Source: Gallionellaceae bacterium (GTDB taxonomy: Bacteria > Pseudomonadota > Gammaproteobacteria > Burkholderiales > Gallionellaceae). Taken from it: a stretch of DNA of 34,119 nt. How positions within the stretch are numbered: position 1 is the first letter of the stretch; every line of letters starts with the position of its first letter. The position numbers and the translations under genes are program-made. Positions 7,160-15,081 of the stretch are shown in pieces. The stretch is taken from positions 1-34,119 of the forward strand of contig WSYA01000021.1 of the NCBI GenBank assembly GCA_009773615.1. Reading direction: 5' to 3'. The notes beneath the pieces are model-generated. The model was not told where the DNA came from. It did no database searches and saw only the letters and a list, made by a program, of their open reading frames with translations.

Positions 7160-9511
7160 CTAGTTGGCAGCCGATGCCCCTTGATACAAATAACGCTGAA
7201 AACCGGAAAACAAATTGCGTATCGCCGCGATGTCACCGCCCAAATCGGCGACCGCATCGGGAATGGAGTCGTGATATTTCAGGCGCAGCAGCTTGGTGAG
7301 TTTTTCCTGCTCCAACTCCTCCACACCCTCCTGCACATAATGCGCCAGCACGAAGTCGAGAAAGGCTTGCTGCTTGTCGCTGAAGCGTTCAAGCACCGCC
7401 TGATGAGCAGCATCTGCGCGCTGTTCGCGGCTGAGCGGCTGCATAGCAAACGCCACATGCGCCAGCACGTCGTACAGGTCGCTGTTTTCGGCGTCGATAA
7501 TCTTTTGCATCTCGCTTAACTGATCTTTGCCGAAGCCTTTATCCGCCAAGCCTTCAAGCAGTTTTTTGCGCGTGTCCGGCAAACTCCACAGGGCACGCAA
7601 CTCATCTTCATTTTTGAAGAACTCGGGCAACTGACCAAACAATAACGTCAAAAATTCCGCCGCCGAAATCGGCCTGCCGTCCGGCCCCCAGAAGGTTGTC
7701 ACCGAAATATGCTGAATGCTGCGCTCTTTGCCGTCGCGCAATTTCACGCGCACTTTTTTCTTTACCTCGTATTCGGCGCGCGGTTGTTGGGCATCGGGTT
7801 GTTGCTTCGGCACAACGGGCGCAAAAGCCTTGTCACCTCCGTCCCCCACCTCGATCGGCTCGCCATCCCACTCCGGGTCGTTGAACAGATGGTGCGCCTT
7901 CACGAAATCGTAAATCGTGAAATATTCCTTGCCTTCAAACAGCCGCGTGCCGCGCCCGATGATCTGCTTGAACTCGATCATCGAATTGACCGGGCGCATC
8001 AGCACGATGTTGCGCACGTTGCGCGCATCCACCCCGGTAGAAAGTTTCTGCGAAGTAGTGAGAATGGTCGGGATGCTCTTCTCGTTATCCTGAAAATCGC
8101 GCAGAAACTGCTCGCCGCGCTCGCCGTCGTTGGCCGTGACGCGCACGCAATAGTTCGGGTCGGTGCTGGCGCTTTTCATCTGGTTGATCAGGTCGCGCAC
8201 CGCCAGCGCGTGCGTCTGGTTGGCGCAGAACACCAGCGTCTTCTCGCGCTGATTGATCGCATCCATGAACAGCTGCACGCGATATTTTTCGCGCGCCTCG
8301 ATCTCGATGATGCGGTTGAAATCTTTCTCCTCGTACAGCTTGCCCGCCTCGATCTCGCCCTCGATCAGATTGTCGTCCGAGGTGTAGCGGTATTCGTCCA
8401 GCGTGGTGGCGTATTGCTTCACCCGGAACGGCGTGAGAAAGCCGTCGTTGATACCCTCCTTCAGCGAATACACATACACCGGCTCGCCGAAATAAGCGTA
8501 GGTGTCGGCGTTGTCGCGGCGCTTGGGCGTGGCGGTCAGGCCGAGCTGAACCGCAGGCGCGAAGTAGTCGAGGATGCCGCGCCAGTTGCTTTCGTCGTTC
8601 GCCCCGCCGCGATGGCACTCGTCGATGACGATGAAATCGAAAAAGTCCGCAGGATACTCACCGAAGTAGGGAGACGGATGCCCGTCTTTGGACGGCCCCG
8701 ACATGAAGGTCTGGAAAATGGTGAAGAACACACTGCCGTTCTTCGGCACGCGCCCCGTCTTGCGGATGTCGTCGGGCGCGATGCGCACCAGAGAGCCGGG
8801 GTCGGAATCCTCGAAAGCGGAAAACGAGTTGTAGGCCTGATCGGCCAGAATGTTGCGGTCGGCCAAAAACAAAATACGCGGGCGCCGTGCCGCATCCCGT
8901 TTTAGATTCCAGCGCGCATGAAACAACTTCCACGCCAACTGAAACGCGATGAACGTCTTGCCCGTACCCGTCGCCAGCGTCAGCAAAATGCGCTGCTGAT
9001 TTTCCGCAACCGCCTCCAGCATATTGTTGATCGCGCTGTCCTGATAGTAGCGCGAACCCCACAGCCCGCCCCTGTCTTCGAACGGTACGGCGGCAAAGCG
9101 CTCGCGCCAGTCGTTCTCCTCGGCGAAAGTCAGATTCCACAATTCATCCGGCGAGGGATAGGCCGCGACATCGCCTTCCGCCCCGCTGTGCATATCCACA
9201 CCGTAGATGCGCTGACCGTTGGTCGCGTAACCAAAACGTGCGCGCAACTTGCCCGCATAACTCTTGGCCTGCGCCAGCCCCTCGGTGTGCGGCAAGTCCC
9301 AGCGCTTCGCTTCCACCACCGCCAGCTTGTGGTTGCGGTACACCAGCACATAGTCCGCGATCTCCGGCTTCGCCCGCTGCCCCGCGCCCTGCAAGCGCCC
9401 CTCGGTGATGCGGTATTCGCGCAGCACCCTGCTGCCCTCCACCACGCCCCAGCCAGCGGCTTTCAGCGCGGGGTCGATGTGTTCGGCGCGGGTTTCGGCT
9501 TCATTCATCAT
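7160..9511 (-). CDS. hsdR: Type I restriction enzyme, HsdR subunit
   Basis: Restriction and translocation subunit of 783 aa, short for the family but close to the EcoAI-like type IB size. It has an N-terminal nuclease domain with D53 and EAK at 67-69 (the PD-ExK type). The SF2 helicase core follows, with Walker A ATGTGKT (180-186), DECH (297-300), LGLTATPKR, and motif VI IIGRGTRL. A helical C-terminal domain binds the methylase complex. It cuts unmodified DNA after ATP-driven translocation and needs HsdM and HsdS. Its start overlaps the fic stop by 11 nt, so it is the last gene of the minus-strand RM operon. No frameshift or lost motif is visible; the enzyme looks intact. Confidence 0.96.
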   Translation of the reverse strand: MMNEAETRAEHIDPALKAAGWGVVEGSRVLREYRITEGRLQGAGQRAKPEIADYVLVYRNHKLAVVEAKRWDLPHTEGLAQAKSYAGKLRARFGYATNGQRIYGVDMHSGAEGDVAAYPSPDELWNLTFAEENDWRERFAAVPFEDRGGLWGSRYYQDSAINNMLEAVAENQQRILLTLATGTGKTFIAFQLAWKLFHARWNLKRDAARRPRILFLADRNILADQAYNSFSAFEDSDPGSLVRIAPDDIRKTGRVPKNGSVFFTIFQTFMSGPSKDGHPSPYFGEYPADFFDFIVIDECHRGGANDESNWRGILDYFAPAVQLGLTATPKRRDNADTYAYFGEPVYVYSLKEGINDGFLTPFRVKQYATTLDEYRYTSDDNLIEGEIEAGKLYEEKDFNRIIEIEAREKYRVQLFMDAINQREKTLVFCANQTHALAVRDLINQMKSASTDPNYCVRVTANDGERGEQFLRDFQDNEKSIPTILTTSQKLSTGVDARNVRNIVLMRPVNSMIEFKQIIGRGTRLFEGKEYFTIYDFVKAHHLFNDPEWDGEPIEVGDGGDKAFAPVVPKQQPDAQQPRAEYEVKKKVRVKLRDGKERSIQHISVTTFWGPDGRPISAAEFLTLLFGQLPEFFKNEDELRALWSLPDTRKKLLEGLADKGFGKDQLSEMQKIIDAENSDLYDVLAHVAFAMQPLSREQRADAAHQAVLERFSDKQQAFLDFVLAHYVQEGVEELEQEKLTKLLRLKYHDSIPDAVADLGGDIAAIRNLFSGFQRYLYQGASAAN

Positions 9512-10568
9512 TCAGGCTAATCTGCGTTAAGAGGTTAAACAAAGGGCGATTGATATAAAAATTCGTGCGCCCGATTTTCTTCTTTTCTACAAAGCCGTTT
9601 GCTGCCAGCGCATCCAGATGCTTCGCCGCCGTAATCCGTGAAATACCCAAGTCTTTTTCGACGAACTCGATTTTTGTATAAGGATAACGGAACAAATTAT
9701 TCAGCAACTCCTGGCTGTAAATTCTGGGCAACTCATTGCGTAGCCGATGTTTAGTCGCCTGCATCAATTCGCGCAAATTCTTGATCAGCCTGATCTCGCT
9801 CTTGGCGGTGATCGCCACGCCTTTGACGATGTAAACGCACCAACCCACCCAATCACGAGTTTCCCGTGTGGATTGTAGCAATTGATAATACTGGCTCTTG
9901 GTCGAAGTGATATATCGGCTTAAATACAGCACGGGCAAATCCAGCAACCCCTCGCGTTGCAGCATCAGCAGATTCAAAATGCGCCCGGTGCGGCCATTGC
10001 CATCGTAAAACGGATGAATGCTTTCGAATTGATGGTGCGCGATCGCCATACGCAGCAAAGGATCAAGCTCATCAGCCGCATGGATGAAATCCACCAGTTG
10101 CGTCATCAGCTTCTCTATCACCACGGCATCTTGCGGTGGCTCGTAGACCACTGCACCTGTCGTCTGATTTTTCAGCACCGTCCCCGGCACCTTCCTCAGT
10201 CCGGCGTTGTTCTGCTCGACCTCTTCCTGCACTCGCAAAATCGTACTCATGCGTATCAAGCCGAAATTCACCACATCGGTAAACCCCACCTTCAAGGCCG
10301 CAATATAGTTCTGCACCTCCTTGGCCGCAGGCGAGGCAGAGCTGCTCTGGTCGTAAGCGTATAGCTCATCATGCGTGGTGATGATGTTCTCTATTTCGGA
10401 GCTGTCTTTCGCTTCCTGAATGGCAAGCGTATCCAGCAAGATGGCGCGGTTAGGCAACGACTCGCACAAGCCCTTCAGCTCCGCCAAATGGCGGTGCGCC
10501 TCGGCCAAGCTCTGCCAGACCGCCTTGACCTCAAGGCTGGAGGGGCTGGGAATATCCAGTTCGGTCAT
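9501..10568 (-). CDS. Fic family protein with C-terminal winged helix
   Basis: Fic protein of 355 aa. The core motif HPFYDGNGRTGR (185-196) is complete, including the catalytic His and the GNGR anion loop, so it is predicted to AMPylate (or otherwise NMP-modify) a protein target. The N-terminal region holds a class II self-inhibitory motif SSEIEN (56-61, the S/T-xxx-E-G/N form). The C-terminus (about 290-345) reads as a winged helix (ISRITAAKHLDALAANGFVE), suggesting DNA binding and autoregulation. It lies between hsdS and hsdR and overlaps hsdR by 11 nt. Fic genes are often seen in type I RM loci. The upstream 213 bp contain a 74-bp dyad and repeated GTGATAAGAAAT motifs that may be its own operators. 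Confidence 0.94.
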   Translation of the reverse strand: MTELDIPSPSSLEVKAVWQSLAEAHRHLAELKGLCESLPNRAILLDTLAIQEAKDSSEIENIITTHDELYAYDQSSSASPAAKEVQNYIAALKVGFTDVVNFGLIRMSTILRVQEEVEQNNAGLRKVPGTVLKNQTTGAVVYEPPQDAVVIEKLMTQLVDFIHAADELDPLLRMAIAHHQFESIHPFYDGNGRTGRILNLLMLQREGLLDLPVLYLSRYITSTKSQYYQLLQSTRETRDWVGWCVYIVKGVAITAKSEIRLIKNLRELMQATKHRLRNELPRIYSQELLNNLFRYPYTKIEFVEKDLGISRITAAKHLDALAANGFVEKKKIGRTNFYINRPLFNLLTQISLNDE

Positions 10569-10585
10569 GCTTACTCCTGCAGGAA

Positions 10586-10698
10586 CGTGATAAGAAATTT
10601 GAATTATCTTAACACGTCAGCCATGACGTGTATAAAAATCCTTAATTTCTTATCACGTCACCAGCGATATGTTCAAAAATAGGTGATTTCTTATCACT
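10586..10698. promoter_or_regulatory. Nested dyad and triple GTGATAAGAAAT motif upstream of fic
   Basis: ACGTGATAAGAAATT (10586-10600) and its perfect complement (10645-10659) form 15-bp arms. Centred on the same axis (10622.5) lies a second perfect palindrome, ACACGTCA-gcca-TGACGTGT (10613-10632). A third copy of the motif, inverted, is ATTTCTTATCAC at 10687-10698. The block starts 18 bp upstream of the fic ATG, in the position of a promoter/operator. The binding protein is inferred, perhaps the winged helix of Fic itself. Confidence 0.75.
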
Positions 10699-10746
10699 TC
10701 TGAACCCTATCGAGGACAAGCTCGATATGGTCTGCCAACCACATGA

Positions 10747-10774
10747 CCATTTTTCCCATTTGGGAAAAATGGTT
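10747..10774. repeat. Perfect 13-bp-arm palindrome after hsdS
   Basis: ACCATTTTTCCCA (10747-10759) and its exact complement (10762-10774) are separated by only TT, 8 bp beyond the hsdS stop. It could be a terminator-like hairpin for the hsdM-hsdS transcript or an operator. The near-zero loop and the absence of a downstream T run on the minus strand make a standard terminator doubtful. Confidence 0.65.
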
Positions 10775-10781
10775 CTCGATT

Positions 10782-11948
10782 TCAAAGCGCCCCGCTGAAC
10801 GCCTGATGCAGCAGCGACTTCTTCAGCTCGTCCAGGGCGGTGAGCTTGCGCTGGTAGAGGGAGGCTAGGCGTTGGGTTTCGGCGTTAATCGCACTAAGTT
10901 TTGCTACGGTTGCACGCTGAAGTGCTAGCGGTATGCGCGGCACTTGATAACTGCGTAACAGTTTTAACGAAACAGTTTTTTGGGCTGTTCCAGTTGCACC
11001 GTCATTCGCCTGCTTAAAAATTTGCGGCGACAGTAGCAAGTAGTAAAGCCACTCGCTGTCCACTTCTGGCTTGGGGCGCACCAATCCAATGTGGCGTTGA
11101 AAGCAAAACTCTCGATGTTCATTGAGCAAAACGGGAATGCCAAATGAGCCTGTAACGGTGTAAAGCACATCGCCTTTTTGCGGTTTCTTATTCGCCTTTA
11201 ATTTGTCGAAATATTCTCTCGACACCATAAACGTGTCAGCGAAATCGATAGTGCGCGTGTTCTTGTCCACATTCCCGATGGTGATGAATGGAACACCGCT
11301 GTCAGCCTTTGGTGGCGGCATGTGGTCGCCGTCCGTAATGTCAGTCGCCAAGTCTGCAAGCGTTACCAATTCACCCGTTTCACAAGCATCTGCGAAAATG
11401 GATTGCAGGTGGCTTTCGAACAGGGCGCGGGCGTTTTGCAGGTTCTGTTCGGCGTTGGCGCGGGCGACAGCGATGCCGTCAAATGCTTCGTCGAGAATGC
11501 CGACGATGCGCTGCTGTTCGGTGAGCGAAGCGAACGCAAGGGGCAACGCTTCGATTTCCGCTTTATTGATTGAGGAAAAAACAGCTCCCTCTCTACCTGC
11601 AATTTCTGGTTGCAAATGCAACAGTTGGTAAAACAGAAAATCTCGATTCAGTTCAGCCCCGCTGCGTATCGCAGCCAATCCTCGCCCAATGCATGCCTCA
11701 CCAGTAGCGAAATTTACAGGTCCAACAGGAGCGCGAACGGACATAAGGATGTCGCCCTCTCGAGCTATCTTGGTTGTCTGAGTCGTCCAAGTCGTAGGTG
11801 CTTCGAGGAACTTCTCTCCAAAATCCTTCTTGCCTTGGTAGAAGGGCACTCCGTTGCCTTCAGCGTTGTAGAACTTGCCCTCCGGCGACTGACCTGCGAT
11901 GACTTCGCATAAATCACCAATTTGTTTACGCTGCCACCCCGCCGTCAT
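10782..11948 (-). CDS. hsdS: Type I restriction enzyme, HsdS specificity subunit
   Basis: Specificity subunit of 388 aa with the usual two target-recognition domains and two conserved helical spacers. TRD1 covers about residues 1-140 (FYQGKKDFGEKFL, GDILMSVRAPVGPVN). The first coiled spacer follows (LTEQQRIVGILDEAF). TRD2 is about 190-330 (DGDHMPPPKADSGVPFITIG, GDVLYTVTGSFG). The terminal spacer is LTALDELKKSLLHQAF. The two TRDs set the two halves of a bipartite DNA target, whose sequence cannot be read from the protein. The start overlaps the upstream nucleotidyltransferase stop by 4 nt (ATGA, 11945-11948). Normally hsdS follows hsdM directly; here two genes are inserted between them. Confidence 0.95.
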   Translation of the reverse strand: MTAGWQRKQIGDLCEVIAGQSPEGKFYNAEGNGVPFYQGKKDFGEKFLEAPTTWTTQTTKIAREGDILMSVRAPVGPVNFATGEACIGRGLAAIRSGAELNRDFLFYQLLHLQPEIAGREGAVFSSINKAEIEALPLAFASLTEQQRIVGILDEAFDGIAVARANAEQNLQNARALFESHLQSIFADACETGELVTLADLATDITDGDHMPPPKADSGVPFITIGNVDKNTRTIDFADTFMVSREYFDKLKANKKPQKGDVLYTVTGSFGIPVLLNEHREFCFQRHIGLVRPKPEVDSEWLYYLLLSPQIFKQANDGATGTAQKTVSLKLLRSYQVPRIPLALQRATVAKLSAINAETQRLASLYQRKLTALDELKKSLLHQAFSGAL

Positions 11949-12292
11949 CTCGCACTTTCCCCGTCCGTTCGCCCTGAGCTTGTCGAAGGGGCCCGCTGAT
12001 AAAACACCACGCCCACACGCTCAATATGTTCGCGTAGTGCGGGATTTTCGATTTTTCCAAACAAAGACAAATCAACGGTATGGGGAATCGATGATTCATC
12101 CAATGCCCAAGCCACCTCAGTCAGCACCTTGCCATCCAGCGCATCGCCCATCAGCGTCAGATCAATGTCCGAGCCGTTTTTGTAATTTCCTTTAGCACGC
12201 GAACCGTAGATCACCGCCTTTTCGATTTGCGGATGCTGGGCGAGAATCTGGCGGATGGTGTCGCAGGTTGTTTCCGATAGGCCAAATTCCAT
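11945..12292 (-). CDS. HI0073-like minimal nucleotidyltransferase
   Basis: Minimal nucleotidyltransferase of 115 aa (MNT/DNA polymerase beta superfamily). The signature GS-x10-DxD is present (G30 S31, D42, D44). Such proteins pair with a helical HI0074-type partner, here the gene just upstream (1-nt overlap, TGATG). The complex is presumed to transfer nucleotides to an unknown acceptor or to act as a toxin-antitoxin module. The last 16 or so residues (APSTSSGRTDGES) are encoded by a dispersed repeat (11962-11992), so the native C-terminus was probably replaced. This altered tail provides the stop that overlaps the hsdS start. Confidence 0.88.
   Translation of the reverse strand: MEFGLSETTCDTIRQILAQHPQIEKAVIYGSRAKGNYKNGSDIDLTLMGDALDGKVLTEVAWALDESSIPHTVDLSLFGKIENPALREHIERVGVVFYQRAPSTSSGRTDGESAR
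11962..11992. repeat. Dispersed repeat copy inside the 3' end of the nucleotidyltransferase gene
   Basis: The sequence around GTTCGCCCTGAGCTTGTCGA (11967-11986) is the core of a short repeat found many times in several proteobacterial genomes. It is recognisable from the spurious peptides it encodes (FALSLSKG on one strand, PSTSSGRT on the other). Here it lies in frame with the nucleotidyltransferase and supplies its C-terminal residues. Only one copy is in the window. Confidence 0.75.
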
Positions 12293-12708
12293 CAGTTTTC
12301 CTGTGCGCTACGCTGTAAAAAATTGGTGTGCAGCAACTGAAATTCCGGGAAAAAACGCGAGAAAATTGCGGCGTAAATCTGCTCGGCGGTATCCTTGTCA
12401 TAGGCATGTGAGGTCAGGTTTCTGGATTTAATCATCTCCATCCATATCTCACCATCACCAATGAGTCCGCGCTTGAAGGCTTCGCGTGTGGTGTCGCGAG
12501 AGCCAATCAAACCAACATGCCCCTGAAGTTCAAGATAGTCCTTGAGCAGATTCCACGCCAGTTCATGGGTGTATTCAAACCCCTGAATGACGCCCTGTTT
12601 TTCCAGCTTGGTTAGCGGCCTGTCATTCGCCAGCTCCAGACTTTCCTTGAGTTCATGAAAAGCCTTGCTGTAATTATCGAATCTCTGTTTCCAGCGTATG
12701 TCTTCCAT
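12292..12708 (-). CDS. HI0074-family nucleotidyltransferase partner
   Basis: All-helical protein of 138 aa of the HI0074 (nucleotidyltransferase substrate-binding) family. Typical stretches are RFDNYSKAFHELKESLEL, EKQGVIQGFEYTHELAWNLL, and MIKSRNLTSHAYDKDTAEQI, with the conserved E/H pair in FEYTHELAW. Members form a complex with the minimal nucleotidyltransferase encoded next to them. The stop and the next start overlap as TGATG. It starts 10 bp after hsdM ends. The family is structurally related to HEPN proteins, but a clean R-x4-H RNase motif is not seen here (RNLTSH is the nearest match), so toxicity is uncertain. Confidence 0.88.
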   Translation of the reverse strand: MEDIRWKQRFDNYSKAFHELKESLELANDRPLTKLEKQGVIQGFEYTHELAWNLLKDYLELQGHVGLIGSRDTTREAFKRGLIGDGEIWMEMIKSRNLTSHAYDKDTAEQIYAAIFSRFFPEFQLLHTNFLQRSAQEN

Positions 12709-12718
12709 GGCTTCTCCC

Positions 12719-14176
12719 TTACAACAAGGCTCGAATATTACCCAATACCTGCGCGCTCTGCTCGTCCAGCAAGGCGATCTCGTCCATGATGTCCTGCGGG
12801 CTGCGGTGCACTACGGCCTCATTGCCATTGAGATTCTTCACCGAGAGGTCATACCCTTGGCCTTCGCTCAGGGCGAACGTATCGACAGACCAGCTCTTGG
12901 GCGAATCGGCAAAGGTCTTTTGCAATTCGATGAATTCGGCAAGGTCGGCATCGTTGAGCGGGTTGGTCTTACCCATGTTTCTGCCGGGATCGAGCTGGTA
13001 GTACCAGGTCTTGCGCGTCGGCGCGCCTTTTTCGAAAAACAGCACCACGGTCTTCACGCCCGCGCCTTGAAACGTGCCGCCCGGACAATCCAGCACGGTG
13101 TGCAGGTTGCAACTTTCCAGCAGTAGTTTGCGCAGGCTTACCGAGGCGTTGTCGGTGTTGCTCAGGAAGGTGTTTTTAATCACCACCGCGCCGCGCCCGC
13201 CCGCCTTGAGCATTTTGATGAAGTGCTGCAAAAACAGGAAAGCTGTTTCGCCGGTTTTGATGGGAAAATTCTGCTGCACTTCGGGGCGCTCTTTGCCGCC
13301 GAAGGGCGGGTTGGCGAGGATCACGTCGTAGCGGTCTTTGTCCTGCACGTCGGCGAGGTTGAACGACAGGGTGTTGGCGTGCACGATGTTCGGGGTCTCG
13401 ATGCCATGCAGGATCATGTTCATGATCGCAATGACGTAGGCGAGGCTCTTCTTCTCGATGCCGTAGAAGGTGCTCTCCTGCAAGGTCTTGAGATCGCGCG
13501 TGGTCAGATTGGGTTTGGCACGCAGGTAGTCGAACGCTTCGCACAAGAAGCCCGCGCTACCCACCGCGCCGTCGTATACGGTCTCGCCGATCTTTGGCTG
13601 CACCACTTGCACCATGGCGCGGATCAGCGGGCGCGGGGTGTAGTACTCGCCGCCGTTGCGCCCGGCGTTGCCCATGTTTTTGATCTTGGCTTCGTACAGG
13701 TGCGAGAGTTCGTGCTTCTCGGCCTGCGAGTTGAAGCGCAGTTCGTCGATGTGGTCGATGATGTCGCGCAGGTTGTAGCCGCTTTGAATCTTGTTTTTGA
13801 TTTCGCCGAAAATTTGGCCGATCTTGTATTCGAGCGAGTCGGGGCTGGTCGCCTTTTGCTTGAAGCCGTGCAGGTAGGGGAACAGTTTTAGGTTCACGAA
13901 ATCGATCAGGTCGCTGCCGCCCAGCGCGGCATTGTGGTCGAGCTTGCCGTCTTTATCCTTGGGCGCGGCCCAGGCTTCCCAGCGATAGGCAGGGTCGAGC
14001 ACGAAAGTGTATTTCTTGCCTTCCAGCGCGGCTTCCTGCGCCTTTACCAGCTCCAGCGCATCGAGATATTTCAGGAACAGCAGCCAGGAGCTTTGCTCGG
14101 TGTAGTCGAGCTCGCTGGCGCAGCCAGCTTCTTTTCTGAGTACGTCGTCGAGATTTTTAAAGACTTGTTCAAACAT
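12719..14176 (-). CDS. hsdM: Type I restriction enzyme, HsdM methyltransferase subunit
   Basis: N6-adenine methyltransferase subunit of 485 aa. It has an N-terminal HsdM_N helical domain (about 1-150), then the AdoMet domain. Motif IV NPPF is at residues 289-292 in LANPPFGGKERPE. Motif I reads YDGAVGSAGF (201-210) where many HsdM proteins have DPACGTGGF. The glycine pattern is kept, so binding is probably intact. It methylates the site selected by HsdS and protects host DNA. It begins 1 bp after the ORF6N-like micro-ORF stop and is followed by the HI0074-like gene, so hsdM and hsdS are split by a nucleotidyltransferase module. Confidence 0.96.
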   Translation of the reverse strand: MFEQVFKNLDDVLRKEAGCASELDYTEQSSWLLFLKYLDALELVKAQEAALEGKKYTFVLDPAYRWEAWAAPKDKDGKLDHNAALGGSDLIDFVNLKLFPYLHGFKQKATSPDSLEYKIGQIFGEIKNKIQSGYNLRDIIDHIDELRFNSQAEKHELSHLYEAKIKNMGNAGRNGGEYYTPRPLIRAMVQVVQPKIGETVYDGAVGSAGFLCEAFDYLRAKPNLTTRDLKTLQESTFYGIEKKSLAYVIAIMNMILHGIETPNIVHANTLSFNLADVQDKDRYDVILANPPFGGKERPEVQQNFPIKTGETAFLFLQHFIKMLKAGGRGAVVIKNTFLSNTDNASVSLRKLLLESCNLHTVLDCPGGTFQGAGVKTVVLFFEKGAPTRKTWYYQLDPGRNMGKTNPLNDADLAEFIELQKTFADSPKSWSVDTFALSEGQGYDLSVKNLNGNEAVVHRSPQDIMDEIALLDEQSAQVLGNIRALL

Positions 14177-14177
14177 T

Positions 14178-14315
14178 TTATGGGTTCACTGAGTGTGCCG
14201 AGTTCGCTAAACGCTTAAGGATGTTTGCGAACTCTTCGGCAGTAAGTTGGAACATGAAGTTATCGGGAAACTGTTCGATCTGTGCAACGGATGCAGTCAG
14301 GATTTTGCCAGTCAT
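14178..14315 (-). pseudogene. ORF6N-like 45-aa ORF (remnant or micro-protein)
   Basis: A 45-aa frame whose middle, QFPDNFMFQLTAEEF, matches the most conserved block of the ORF6N domain found in phage and accessory DNA-binding proteins. The first half of the domain and everything after it are missing, so it is most simply a remnant. Two points argue that it may still be translated. Its ATG overlaps the hepT stop as ATGA (14312-14315), and its TAA ends 1 bp before the hsdM ATG. ORF6N genes commonly sit in type I RM loci. No function is assigned. Confidence 0.7.
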
Positions 14316-14674
14316 TGAATTTGCTGAAGCAGTTGTTTGATTTGCGCGTGCAGTTCCGGCAGGTCGGTGTGAATGGTTTTCCATACCATTTCCAAGTCAA
14401 CTCTGAAGTAGCCATGTGCAACGCGATTACGCATGGCGTATATCACTGTCCAGGGGATTTCGGGATGCGCGGCGGCAAATGCGGAGTGATAGCGCTCGAT
14501 GTTGTGTGCCGCTTCTCCGATGATTTCAAAATTGCGAATTACGGCATCCTGCGTTTTCTCGTCGTTCAGGAAGGCGATTTCGTCTGTGTCGGCCAAGTAG
14601 CGGTGGATGCGCCCTATCGCTTCGACAATATGCCCAAGGTAATCCGGGATGCGCAGCACGTCGGCCTTGCTCAT
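14312..14674 (-). CDS. HepT-like HEPN ribonuclease toxin (DUF86)
   Basis: HEPN-domain protein of 120 aa, DUF86/HepT type. The active-site motif R-x4-H-x-Y is intact (R82, H87, Y89 in RNRVAHGY). In characterised MntA-HepT systems the RNase is silenced by AMP groups that MntA attaches to the motif tyrosine. The ATG at 14674 overlaps the mntA stop by 4 nt (ATGA), which fixes the start; a longer frame upstream is an overlap artefact with mntA. Other HepT features are the FEIIGEAAHNI helix and IPWTVIYAMRN. The module heads the RM operon and probably guards or stabilises it. Confidence 0.92.
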   Translation of the reverse strand: MSKADVLRIPDYLGHIVEAIGRIHRYLADTDEIAFLNDEKTQDAVIRNFEIIGEAAHNIERYHSAFAAAHPEIPWTVIYAMRNRVAHGYFRVDLEMVWKTIHTDLPELHAQIKQLLQQIQ

Positions 14675-14961
14675 ACGGTGACGGCTTCGGTCAGCACTTG
14701 TGCGCGAAATTTTTCGGGTAGTGCATTCGGGGTCAGTACGTCCACGCTGATACTGAGTAGCTTTGCCACTTCGACTTGTATCTTGGCGATGTCCATGAGT
14801 GTGGTTTCCGAGGTCGGCTCTACCAACAGGTCGAGGTCGCTGTCTTCGGTGTCGTCCCCGTGCAGCGCAGAGCCGAACACGCGCACGTTGGTAACGCGAT
14901 GGCTGAGCGCGATGCGGCGAATCTCGTCGCGGTGTTGTTGCAGTGCTAGTGAAGGGCGCAT
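14671..14961 (-). CDS. MntA-like nucleotidyltransferase antitoxin
   Basis: Minimal nucleotidyltransferase of 96 aa. GS-x10-DxD is complete (G30 S31, D42, D44: VFGSALHGDDTEDSDLDLLV region). It is expected to AMPylate the adjacent HepT-like HEPN protein and so neutralise it. The antitoxin is first and the toxin second, joined by an ATGA overlap. It is the first gene of the minus-strand cluster that runs through hsdM, hsdS, fic and hsdR. The 120 bp to the divergent MFS gene hold the promoters, though I could not identify convincing hexamers. Confidence 0.9.
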   Translation of the reverse strand: MRPSLALQQHRDEIRRIALSHRVTNVRVFGSALHGDDTEDSDLDLLVEPTSETTLMDIAKIQVEVAKLLSISVDVLTPNALPEKFRAQVLTEAVTV

Positions 14962-15081
14962 GGCTTTGTTCCTTTGCGGTTTGCGGCATTATAACGGTTG
15001 ATGCGGTGATGTGCTGAAACGCCATCCTTAAAGCTCGGTATGAATTAAAATCCCCGCTTCGTTAATAAATTGAAAAAGCCG

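Noticed and set aside
7137..14999. CRISPR or abortive-infection cassette within the defence region
   Set aside because: No direct repeats with regular spacers and no cas genes are visible; all genes are accounted for by RM, NTase/HEPN and Fic families.
14312..15025. 237-aa version of the HepT-like protein
   Set aside because: The first 117 residues are out-of-frame mntA sequence; the ATGA overlap and family start place the real ATG at 14674.
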